A stretch of DNA of 7,260 bases from HGM10836 sp045580645 (GCA_045580645.1 JAZNOG010000053.1:1-7260), one strand, 5' to 3'; shown: positions 1-6,589, numbered from the stretch's first letter. Program-made: numbers and translations. Notes: generated by a model from the letters alone, not told the origin.

Positions 1-320
1 ATCAAACCGCGTAATTTTTCATCCGGTACAAATATCCTGTTAATCTGCGGCATTGTTATCTTAAGCGAAGGTTCTTTATCAGCAAACTTTACTTTCATCA
101 CAAAGGTCTCTATAACATTATCTTCCTCAAATCCTTCCGGAAGGTCTGTTACTTCTGTCTGCATGGTAATTTCATAAACAGTTTTCTTATTTGCCAATAA
201 AGCATATTCCTTATCCATTAAAACTACATAGGAACCATCTTCACACTGTACAACAGAGAAAGCTTCATACTCGGCACTTCCCGCTTCGTATATTTTCTTA
301 CCTATTTTTAATATAAATTC
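1..320 (-). CDS. Truncated reading frame of unknown function, open at the left edge
   Basis: Read on the minus strand, bases 320 down to 1 give 106 uninterrupted codons that continue beyond the window. An in-frame TAA at 321-323 lies just upstream. The first ATG is at 218, but the codons before it (reading ...YEAGSAEYEAFSVVQC) look like normal protein, so the true start is probably missing and the gene lacks its 5' end. No SD site or promoter lies where a start should be. Codons such as GCG, CCG and CGC appear, and G+C is about 37%, against about 15% in bases 301-360 and about a quarter elsewhere. I do not recognise the family. The visible part is soluble-looking, mixed beta-type sequence with no membrane segment. 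It could be a gene cut by an insertion, a remnant of transferred DNA, or DNA from another genome joined during assembly. Confidence 0.55.
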
Positions 321-334
321 TTAATTTTTATGAT

Positions 335-363
335 TTGCTATTTTAATCAGATTTTAGTATTGT
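335..363 (+). promoter_or_regulatory. Weak candidate promoter for the DUF1016 nuclease gene
   Basis: TTGCTA (335-340) and TATTGT (358-363) are 17 bases apart, each matching the sigma-A consensus at four of six positions. A second -10-like TATACA lies at 367-372 without a good -35. The region is extremely AT-rich, so chance matches are likely. Confidence 0.25.
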
Positions 364-391
364 TTTTATACACATTACTGGGAGGAAAATT

Positions 392-1408
392 ATGATTGAA
401 ACAATAAGTAATTTTAAAAGTATAGTTGAAAATATTAAAAATGATATAAAAAGTACTAGATTTAAAATAATAGAAAATGCTAATAAAGAACTATTATATT
501 TATATTTCAGATTAGGAAAAATTATAGATGAAAATAGCAAATATGGTAATAGTTTTATAAAAGAATTATCTACAGAATTAAAATTAGAATTTCCTGGTAT
601 GAAAGGATTATCACCAAGAAATTTATCTAGAATGAGAGTTTTTTATAGAGAATATAAAGATATATTAAATTTGCCAGTAACACTGGCAAAATTGCCATGG
701 ACACATAATTATACTTTAATTGAAAAAGAAAAAGATAAAAACAAGAGAATTTGGTATGCGGAAAGATGTTTAGAAAATGGGTGGTCTCAAACTGTTCTCA
801 TTCATCAAATTGATTCAAACTTATATCAAAGACAAAAAGAAAATATAAAATTGTCTAATTTTGAGAAAAAAATTCCATTAATTCAAAGTCAAATGGCAAA
901 AGATATGATGAAAGATCCTTATATATTTGAATTATCTAATCTAAAAGAAAATGCTATTGAAAAAGACATAGAAGAATCAATGATTGAAAGAATAAAGAAT
1001 CTATTATTAGAATTTGGAAAAGGATTTAGTTTTGTTGGAAATCAGTATAAAATAAGCACAGAAAATAATGATTATTACATAGATTTGCTCTTTTATCATT
1101 TGGAACTAAGATGCTACATAGTAGTAGAATTAAAAAACACAAATTTTAAACCTGAATATATCGGACAATTAAATTTTTATATAACTGCTGTTAATAAAAC
1201 TTTACGAAAAGATTATGATAATGAAACAATTGGACTTTTATTATGTAAGGAAAAAGATAAAATATCAGTAGAATGGGCATTAGAAGGTATTAACAATCCT
1301 ATAGGAGTATCTTCTTATATAATTGAAAAATATATTTCAAAGGATATATTGGAAAAATTACCTACTGAAGAAGACATAAATCTACATATTGATATTAAAA
1401 CTGAATAA
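392..1408 (+). CDS. DUF1016/YhcG-type PDDEXK nuclease domain protein
   Basis: A 338-residue protein of the YhcG family, close to the usual length. Residues about 20-145 form the helical DUF1016 N-terminal domain, with the typical LYLYFRLGKII and SPRNLSRMRVFY stretches. Residues about 170-310 are the PDDEXK nuclease domain: Asp231 in YYIDLLFYH, Glu246 and Lys248 in VVELK, and Gln259 in GQLNFY, so the catalytic set looks complete. The family is predicted to cut DNA and is often found near restriction-modification genes or in defence and mobile regions; its substrate is not well established. GGGAGG at 380-385, six bases before ATG, supports this start. No methylase, specificity subunit or toxin/antitoxin partner is visible, so here it stands alone. 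The compositional break near base 300 lies about 90 bases upstream, which fits arrival by transfer. The family call is firm; a defence role is inference. Confidence 0.9.
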   Translation: MIETISNFKSIVENIKNDIKSTRFKIIENANKELLYLYFRLGKIIDENSKYGNSFIKELSTELKLEFPGMKGLSPRNLSRMRVFYREYKDILNLPVTLAKLPWTHNYTLIEKEKDKNKRIWYAERCLENGWSQTVLIHQIDSNLYQRQKENIKLSNFEKKIPLIQSQMAKDMMKDPYIFELSNLKENAIEKDIEESMIERIKNLLLEFGKGFSFVGNQYKISTENNDYYIDLLFYHLELRCYIVVELKNTNFKPEYIGQLNFYITAVNKTLRKDYDNETIGLLLCKEKDKISVEWALEGINNPIGVSSYIIEKYISKDILEKLPTEEDINLHIDIKTE

Positions 1409-1606
1409 TGCCAGTTACAGCCATAAAAAAATTATAAAAATTTATAAATGTTCAAAGTTATATTTCACTAAATTATTATGAGCTAAAAATTTTTAATAAA
1501 TAAATTAAAAGATGAAAAAGTTACTAATTCATTACTTAATAAAATTAAATTATAAAAATTCTTTATGTTTAAGATTATAAATGTTATACTAATAATGGTG
1601 ATTTAA
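1409..1606. other. Gene-free AT-rich spacer
   Basis: These 198 bases contain no credible gene. They hold AT-only palindromes, such as TTATAAA/TTTATAA near 1431-1446, too weak to call a terminator for the nuclease gene. The only functional element seen is the rnhC promoter at the right end. Confidence 0.6.
1582..1602 (+). promoter_or_regulatory. Extended -10 promoter and ribosome binding site of rnhC
   Basis: TG at 1582-1583 followed by TATACT at 1585-1590 is a good extended -10 element; no clear -35 is seen. Transcription would start near 1597, exactly where the SD GGTGAT (1597-1602) begins, four bases before the ATG at 1607. The message would therefore have a leader of about ten bases. The SD layout matches that of the GTG start at 2996. 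Confidence 0.5.
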
Positions 1607-2503
1607 ATGAATGTTGTAATAAAAGTTAATGAAGAAACTAAACAAAAAATGATTGAATATTATAAAGATAAGGTTCGTGAAAAAACTCCGCCTTACGCTA
1701 TATTTCAGGCTCAAGAAGAAGATACTATAATTACTTTATACAATTCAGGCAAGGCTATGTTTCAAGGTTTAAGTGCTGATGTAGACGCTAATATGTGGGG
1801 AGCTGTTATTGCTAATGATGAAAAAGAAGAAATAGTTTCTAAATATTTTGATGTTAATTCAGTTGGATCAGATGAAGTTGGAACAGGAGACTATTTTGGT
1901 CCTATTGTTGTTACTGCTTCGTATGTAAAGAAACAAAATATTGATTTCTTAAAAAATTTAGGAGTAACAGATTCAAAAAAATTAACTGATGAAAAAATTC
2001 TTAAAATTACTCCTGAAATAATTAAAAATATAAAATATAAAAGTATTATTCTAACTAATACTGAATATAATGAAAAATATAGTAAAGAAAATAATATGAA
2101 TAAAATTAAAGCTATTATGCATAATAAAGCACTATACTCTATTTTAAATGAAATCGATGAAGAAGTTGAATATATAATAGTAGATGAATTTGCCAAAGAA
2201 AGTAGATATTATTCTTACTTAGAAGGAACACCAAATATTGTAAATAATATTACTTTTATGACTAAAGCAGAAAGTAAAAATTATGCTGTTGCGGTTTCTT
2301 CAATTATAAGCAGATATATATTTATAACAGAATTTAATAAAATATGTGATGAATATCATATTCCCCTTCCAAAAGGTTCTGGGGTAAATGTTGATAAAAT
2401 TGGTGAAGAACTTGTTGAAAAATATGGAAAAGAAGTATTAGACAAAGTTGCTAAAAAGAATTTTTCTAATACAAAAAGAATACTTAAAACTATGATAATT
2501 TAA
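1607..2503 (+). CDS. rnhC: Ribonuclease HIII
   Basis: A 298-residue endonuclease that cleaves the RNA strand of RNA/DNA hybrids, for example R-loops and Okazaki primers, in the cytoplasm. Residues 1-70 form the TBP-like substrate-binding domain (DUF3378 type) that separates RNase HIII from HII, including the NSGKAMFQG stretch near residues 46-54. The catalytic domain starts at VGSDEVGTGDYFGP (residues 86-99). The four metal ligands appear as Asp89, Glu90, Asp193 (in YIIVDEFA) and Glu222 (in KAESKNYAVAVSS), the DEDE set expected of HIII rather than the DEDD of HII. DSKKL at 122-126 is the conserved loop. Length is typical, around 300-310 residues. The start is supported by GGTGAT four bases upstream. 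The gene is followed directly by a strong hairpin terminator. The neighbours zapA, cvpA and mutS2, common near rnhC in Bacillota, are absent here. Confidence 0.97.
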   Translation: MNVVIKVNEETKQKMIEYYKDKVREKTPPYAIFQAQEEDTIITLYNSGKAMFQGLSADVDANMWGAVIANDEKEEIVSKYFDVNSVGSDEVGTGDYFGPIVVTASYVKKQNIDFLKNLGVTDSKKLTDEKILKITPEIIKNIKYKSIILTNTEYNEKYSKENNMNKIKAIMHNKALYSILNEIDEEVEYIIVDEFAKESRYYSYLEGTPNIVNNITFMTKAESKNYAVAVSSIISRYIFITEFNKICDEYHIPLPKGSGVNVDKIGEELVEKYGKEVLDKVAKKNFSNTKRILKTMII

Positions 2504-2529
2504 AAAGGAATCAATCACGATTCCTTTTT
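2502..2529. terminator. Bidirectional rho-independent terminator between convergent genes
   Basis: A perfect 11-bp stem: AAAAAGGAATC (2502-2512) pairs with GATTCCTTTTT (2519-2529) around a six-base loop, AATCAC. Runs of A and T on the outer sides give a U-tract in both directions. The left arm includes the last two bases of the rnhC stop codon. The hairpin also contains the final codons and the TGA stop of the minus-strand gene that ends at 2511, so one structure serves both genes. Confidence 0.88.
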
Positions 2530-2996
2530 CTTTGAATATTTAATTTATTTTCTTCTTTTTTTATTGAAAATGCATAACTATTTACTACATTTGAAATATA
2601 ACATATTTCTTCATCAGTTAAATTTAAAATACCTGTTTCATGTTCGATAAATAATTCTTCTATGATTTTATATAAATATGTTAAATACGGATATTCTATA
2701 ACTATAGTAGTTAAAACATCCTTTATTCTTTTTAATCCTATAATATTATTGTTTTCAAATTCTTTTACATTTCCTTTATAAAATATAAAATCATGTTTTT
2801 CTTTATCTTTTACTTTTTCTTCAAGTAAAACTGTGTTTTTTAAATGTATTTTATAAACTAGGTATGAAGAAGTTATTATATGGTTAATATCTAAACAATT
2901 TATTTTTTCTTCTTTGCTCATTGAAAAGAAAAATTGTTTTTTTTCTACATTAGATAAAACGTTAACAAGTAATTTATAAAAATTTTCCCTTTCCAC
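2511..2996 (-). CDS. Unrecognised 161-residue protein
   Basis: I do not recognise this family. A frame-consistent GTG at 3005 would add three residues. That GTG, however, lies inside the SD itself: AGAAGGTGAT occupies 3010-3001, and the next in-frame GTG at 2996 sits four bases after GGTGAT, the same spacing as at rnhC. I therefore place the start at 2996, with protein beginning VERENFYKLL. The protein is soluble-looking and probably alpha/beta, with hydrophobic stretches near EYPYLTYLYKIIEEL and a lysine/arginine-rich C-terminus (KRNRD). There is no signal peptide, membrane segment or recognisable catalytic motif. It lies downstream of parC in the same direction, 54 bases from the parC stop, but has its own strong promoter. 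Its last codons form part of the shared terminator. Normal ribosome binding site, promoter and terminator argue that it is a real gene. Confidence 0.8.
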   Translation of the reverse strand: MERENFYKLLVNVLSNVEKKQFFFSMSKEEKINCLDINHIITSSYLVYKIHLKNTVLLEEKVKDKEKHDFIFYKGNVKEFENNNIIGLKRIKDVLTTIVIEYPYLTYLYKIIEELFIEHETGILNLTDEEICYISNVVNSYAFSIKKEENKLNIQRKRNRD

Positions 2997-3020
2997 AAAT
3001 ATCACCTTCTGTAATTAACT

Positions 3021-3048
3021 ATTATACATTTTTTTTATTAAAAGTCAA
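3021..3048 (-). promoter_or_regulatory. Sigma-A-type promoter of the 161-residue protein gene
   Basis: On the minus strand, TTGACT (3048-3043) and a perfect TATAAT (3026-3021) are 16 bases apart, one of the best promoter matches in the window. It lies right behind the parC stop codon. Transcription should start near 3014, giving a leader of about 18 bases before the GTG at 2996. Confidence 0.75.
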
Positions 3049-3050
3049 AA

Positions 3051-5609
3051 TTAATCTAAAATTTCATCTATTTCTTTTAATTTATCATCTATTTCAAGTA
3101 ATGATATTTGGTGAACTTTATATGTTTTTTCTTCTTTTTCTTTTTCAACTATTTTATCATGTTCCTGCTCTAATTCTTCATGTTTTTTTGTTTCTTCTAT
3201 TTCTTCTTTTTGTTTTAAATCTTGAACTTCAAATACCTCTAATACTTTGTTTTGTGAAATAGTAGAACCTGTTTTGTATCTATCTGTAATAGTTATTTCT
3301 GTATTCTTTATTTTTTCTATTGTTTCGTTTGTTTTTAATCCAAAATAGTTTTTATTAGTAGTAATAAATGTATTTAATATATGATATGGATTAGTTTTAA
3401 CTTCTCTTAAGATTAAAAGTCCTCTTCTTGCTCTTACTGATTTTTCAAATAAATTTAGTTTTACTCTTTTTGCAGTTTCTTTATCAGTAAATATTGTTAC
3501 ATATTCCATATTTGAATCAAAATTTATTGTTTTAACTACATGATCATCTTTTAATGTTATTGATTTTACACCACTAGATTTTATTCCAGAAAGAGGAATT
3601 TCATCTATATCAAACCATAAACTATAACAATTATATGTTGTAATAAATATCTCTTTATAATTAGAAATAAATGCATCTACTACTTCATCATTATCTTTTA
3701 ATTTCATACATGAAATAGGTTTTGAATAACGTTTCACTTCAAATTCTTTAAGTTTAGTTTTCTTAATCATTCCGTTTTTACTAGATAATATTATATCTTT
3801 ATCTATATTAAAATCTGTTATTAAGATAGAACTGATTATTTTTTCATTTTCTTCTATTTTTATGATATTACTAATATGTTTTCCTAACATTTTCCATTTT
3901 ATATCAGGAATTTCATGAACAGGTAAATATAAGTAATTACCTAAATTTGTAAATAATAAAACTGTATCTAAGGTATTTGCTTCATATAATCCTATAACAT
4001 AATCTTGCTCTTTTAAAAGAGGATCCTCGGTATTAGCAGAATATGCTCTTTTACTTGTTCTTTTGATATATCCATCTTTTGTTACTAAAACTACTACATC
4101 TTCTTTTGGAATCATTTTTGTGTTATCTAATTTTATTTCGGCTTCTTCATCAGTAATAATTGTTTTTCTAGGAATATCATACTCTTTCTTAATGTTTTTA
4201 AGTTCATGTTTCATAAGTTTCTTTAATTCTTCTTCTTCATCAATTATTTTCTTTAAACCTTTAATAATTAAATCTAAATTTTTAGCTTCTTCCTCTAATA
4301 GAACCATATCAGTATTACTTAAACGATATAATTGTAATGTAACTATAGCTTCTGCTTGTTCCATTGTAAAATCAAATTTTGTTACTAAGTTTTCTTTAGC
4401 ATCTGATTTATTTTTACTTTGTCTAATTGTAGTTATTATTTCATCTAAGATTGATACAGCTTTTATTAAACCTTCCACTATGTGGAGTCTTTTTAAGGCA
4501 TGATTTAAATCAAATTTAGTTCTGTGTAAAATAACTTCTTTTAGATGATCAATATAAGCATCTATTATGTCTATCACTGATAATAGTTTTGGTCTTCTTT
4601 TTACGATTGCAATCATATTATAGTTATATGATGTTTGAAGTTCGGTATTTTTATATAAATAATTTAATATAATGTTAGGATCTACTTCTTTTTTAATTTC
4701 AATAACTATTCTAAGACCTTCTTTATCTGATTCATCGCGAACTTCTGTTATTCCTTCAATCTTTTTATCTATTCTAATTTCATCTATTTTTTTTACAATA
4801 TTTATTTTTAAAACTTCATAGGGTATTTCTGTTACAATAATTGAAGTTTTATTTTTTTCTTTTTCTATTTCAACTTTAGAACGGACAAAAATTCTACCAC
4901 GCCCTGTTGTTAAAGCATTTCTTAAACCATCTTTATCTAAAACTAAGGCTCCTGTTGGAAAATCTGGTCCTTTTATAATGTCTAAAATTGTATCAACATG
5001 GCAGTTTGGGCTATCAATTCTTTTTATAGTTGCATCGATTACTTCTCCTAAGTTATGTGGAGGAATATTTGTTGCATATCCTGCGGATATACCTGTTGTT
5101 CCATTAACTAAAAGATTAGGAAATTTAGCAGGAAGAACAGTAGGTTCCATAATTGAATCATCAAAGTTAGGTGCAAATAAAACTGTGTTTTTATCAATAT
5201 CTTTTAAAAGTTCATTAGATATTTTAGAAAGTCTTGCTTCTGTATAACGATATGCAGCAGGTGAATCTCCATCTATTGAACCATTATTTCCATGCATTTC
5301 TATAAGTGGGTTTTTAATCTTCCAGTCTTGTGAAAGACGAACCATTGCATCATATATAGATGTATCTCCATGTGGATGAAATGAACCTATAACATCACCG
5401 ACTGTTTTAGCACTTTTTCTATAAGGTTTATCAAAAGTATTCTTACCAATATACATTGCATATAATATTCTTCTTTGAACAGGCTTTAAGCCATCCCTTA
5501 CATCAGGAATTGCTCTATCTTGGATAATATATTTAGAATATCTTCCAAATCTTTCTCCCATTATTTCTTCTAAAGAATAGTCATATATCTTTTCTATTAT
5601 GTTTTTCAT
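3051..5609 (-). CDS. parC: DNA topoisomerase IV subunit A (ParC/GrlA)
   Basis: An 852-residue type IIA topoisomerase A subunit. With ParE it makes the A2B2 enzyme that unlinks daughter chromosomes. The winged-helix and tower breakage-reunion domain spans about 1-490, with RFGRYSKYIIQDRAIPDVRD (21-40), the quinolone-pocket helix HPHGDTSIYDAM (78-89), catalytic Tyr122 in AAYRYTEARLS, and the DNA-bending Ile174 in TTGISAGYATNIPPHN. The pinwheel C-terminal domain runs from about 503 to 795. MHGNNGSIDGD and close similarity to staphylococcal GrlA separate it from GyrA, as does the lack of a true GyrA box (only SVRARRG at 724-730). A tail rich in Glu and Lys (about 797-852) makes it longer than the usual 800-820. 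The start at 5609 follows AAGGTGG; an upstream ATG at 5693 would only translate the promoter. parE is not adjacent. No terminator separates it from the next gene. Confidence 0.96.
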   Translation of the reverse strand: MKNIIEKIYDYSLEEIMGERFGRYSKYIIQDRAIPDVRDGLKPVQRRILYAMYIGKNTFDKPYRKSAKTVGDVIGSFHPHGDTSIYDAMVRLSQDWKIKNPLIEMHGNNGSIDGDSPAAYRYTEARLSKISNELLKDIDKNTVLFAPNFDDSIMEPTVLPAKFPNLLVNGTTGISAGYATNIPPHNLGEVIDATIKRIDSPNCHVDTILDIIKGPDFPTGALVLDKDGLRNALTTGRGRIFVRSKVEIEKEKNKTSIIVTEIPYEVLKINIVKKIDEIRIDKKIEGITEVRDESDKEGLRIVIEIKKEVDPNIILNYLYKNTELQTSYNYNMIAIVKRRPKLLSVIDIIDAYIDHLKEVILHRTKFDLNHALKRLHIVEGLIKAVSILDEIITTIRQSKNKSDAKENLVTKFDFTMEQAEAIVTLQLYRLSNTDMVLLEEEAKNLDLIIKGLKKIIDEEEELKKLMKHELKNIKKEYDIPRKTIITDEEAEIKLDNTKMIPKEDVVVLVTKDGYIKRTSKRAYSANTEDPLLKEQDYVIGLYEANTLDTVLLFTNLGNYLYLPVHEIPDIKWKMLGKHISNIIKIEENEKIISSILITDFNIDKDIILSSKNGMIKKTKLKEFEVKRYSKPISCMKLKDNDEVVDAFISNYKEIFITTYNCYSLWFDIDEIPLSGIKSSGVKSITLKDDHVVKTINFDSNMEYVTIFTDKETAKRVKLNLFEKSVRARRGLLILREVKTNPYHILNTFITTNKNYFGLKTNETIEKIKNTEITITDRYKTGSTISQNKVLEVFEVQDLKQKEEIEETKKHEELEQEHDKIVEKEKEEKTYKVHQISLLEIDDKLKEIDEILD

Positions 5610-5624
5610 TATACCACCTTCTAC

Positions 5625-5653
5625 ATTATACAGTATTTTAAAGTTTTTTTCAA
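5625..5653 (-). promoter_or_regulatory. Sigma-A-type promoter of parC
   Basis: On the minus strand, TTGAAA (5653-5648) and a perfect TATAAT (5630-5625) are 17 bases apart. Transcription would start near 5618, inside or next to the SD AAGGTGG (5620-5614), leaving a leader of about ten bases before the ATG at 5609. It lies in the 70-base gap after the Bro-N gene, so parC can be expressed independently of that gene. Confidence 0.75.
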
Positions 5654-5679
5654 AAAATTGACATTTTAACTGTAAAATT

Positions 5680-6534
5680 CTAATTATTATCAATCATTGT
5701 GATATCCTCGACATATCTATAATCTAATTTATTATTTTTCGTTACTACATTTTCTTTAAGATTTTCTTCAAGTGTTTCTTTTGCGACTTTAGCAACATTT
5801 CCTCCAATTTTTGCTACTTTTAAATTTTCTTTTAATCCAATAGGTTTTTGTTTATTTGCTAGTCTCTTCGTTGCTTCTTCTGATAAGTCTGTTAATATTA
5901 GTTCGATATTATCCATGTTATCTCTTAAAGATTCTTTTCTAAGCCCTTTAAACTCTTTATATTCTTTAGAAGTCATTCCTGACCATGTTTTATATATTTC
6001 ATTTGTAAGAAGTGCATATTCATATCCTTTGATTATACCATTTTCTTTCCAAACATCAGTTAGTCCTTTTCTTTCTTGCAATGTTTTGATTCTTTTTGAT
6101 ATCCACTCTTCATCATATCCTTTTAAACGATATGTATCTATTGCTCTTTGCATAGTAAGTGAGGGATCAAATACTTCATTTATTCTTTCACTACCTAGTT
6201 TTGCAAGCCATAATTTAATAGGTTCTGCATTCTTACTAGGAATCGATTCAATTATTCTAAACATTCCTTCTATATCTACTACATCTGTTAAACGATATTT
6301 TCCATCTTTTGATTTTAATTTCAACTGGTTACAATTTGTAACCGTTTCATTCCCTTCTTCACTTAATCGATGTTTTAATACTTTCCAATAGTTTCTCGGA
6401 TTAGCACTTTCTGATAAAACACTAACTACATCAACTACGCTGATATAGTATTTTTCTTTCTCCTTGTTCCAGACTGTTCTTATTGTTTCATTATTAAATA
6501 ATTTTTGCACTAAATGCAATTCTTTTTCTTTCAT
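5680..6534 (-). CDS. Bro-N domain, DinD-like / phage-antirepressor-type protein
   Basis: A 284-residue protein with a BRO N-terminal domain at about 10-115 (KLFNNETIRTVWN, YYISVVDVVSVLSES, NPRNYWKVLK, then a conserved DGKYRLTDVVDIEGMFRII). Bro-N domains bind DNA and occur in phage antirepressors and baculovirus BRO proteins. Residues about 125-227 resemble the C-terminal part of DinD, the DNA-damage-inducible protein, ending in EYKEFKGLRKESLRDNMDNIELIL and SEEATKRL. Residues 228-284 are a Lys/Glu-rich tail. It may act as a DNA-binding regulator, perhaps linked to DNA damage, but the exact role of this subtype is not established. TAGGAGG (6549-6543), eight bases before the ATG, is the strongest SD in the window and lies in one arm of a hairpin. 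The gene sits where parE would often lie. No integrase or other phage gene is visible, so it may be a remnant of a mobile element or a resident accessory gene. Confidence 0.85.
   Translation of the reverse strand: MKEKELHLVQKLFNNETIRTVWNKEKEKYYISVVDVVSVLSESANPRNYWKVLKHRLSEEGNETVTNCNQLKLKSKDGKYRLTDVVDIEGMFRIIESIPSKNAEPIKLWLAKLGSERINEVFDPSLTMQRAIDTYRLKGYDEEWISKRIKTLQERKGLTDVWKENGIIKGYEYALLTNEIYKTWSGMTSKEYKEFKGLRKESLRDNMDNIELILTDLSEEATKRLANKQKPIGLKENLKVAKIGGNVAKVAKETLEENLKENVVTKNNKLDYRYVEDITMIDNN
6327..6343. repeat. 17-bp perfect palindrome inside the Bro-N gene
   Basis: GGTTACAA and TTGTAACC flank a single central T. The site lies inside the coding sequence, about 200 bases after the start, over codons for the conserved VTNCNQ stretch. 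The half-site TTACAA/TTGTAA has the look of a dimeric repressor operator, but conserved protein sequence alone could explain it. Confidence 0.5.
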
Positions 6535-6542
6535 TTGTTTTT

Positions 6543-6573
6543 CCTCCTACTAATATAATTAGTAAGTAGGAGG
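6543..6573 (-). promoter_or_regulatory. Hairpin that can bury the ribosome binding site of the Bro-N gene
   Basis: CCTCCTACT (6543-6551) and AGTAGGAGG (6565-6573) are perfect 9-bp inverted arms with five G-C pairs. The 13-base loop can pair further (CTAAT with ATTAG) in an alternative fold. In minus-strand RNA the 5' arm is CCTCCTACT, an anti-SD sequence, and the 3' arm holds the SD TAGGAGG that serves the ATG at 6534. Folding would block ribosome binding. As DNA it could equally be a dimeric operator. Confidence 0.65.
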
Positions 6574-6589
6574 CAAAATACCTAAGTTT

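Noticed and set aside
343..540. Minus-strand 65-codon frame with a membrane-like translation
   Set aside because: It overlaps the start region of the DUF1016 nuclease gene, and its Ile/Leu/Phe content is what the reverse of Lys/Asn/Glu-rich coding sequence gives.
1431..1446. TTATAAA/TTTATAA palindrome as a terminator for the nuclease gene
   Set aside because: All pairs are A-T, the loop is too small and no T-run follows. Such palindromes are expected by chance at this base composition.
1891..2196. Minus-strand open frame inside rnhC
   Set aside because: It overlaps the catalytic region of RNase HIII on the opposite strand; its hydrophobic translation is a by-product of AT-rich codons.
4063..5247. 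Plus-strand open frames at 4063-4503 and 4978-5247
   Set aside because: They lie antisense inside parC, have Ser/Phe/Ile-rich translations typical of the reverse of AT-rich genes, and show no SD.
5663..5678. ATTTTA/TAAAAT hairpin after the Bro-N stop codon as a terminator
   Set aside because: It is a 6-bp stem of A-T pairs only, followed by a short T-run that belongs to the parC promoter region. Too weak to call.
5610..5693. A 28-residue N-terminal extension of ParC from an ATG at 5693
   Set aside because: It would translate the parC promoter and SD and overlap the end of the Bro-N gene. ParC homologues begin near the ATG at 5609, which has AAGGTGG upstream.
5915..6391. Plus-strand open frame of 158 codons
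   Set aside because: It is antisense to the conserved Bro-N/DinD-like gene, whose family match is clear, and has no SD or promoter.
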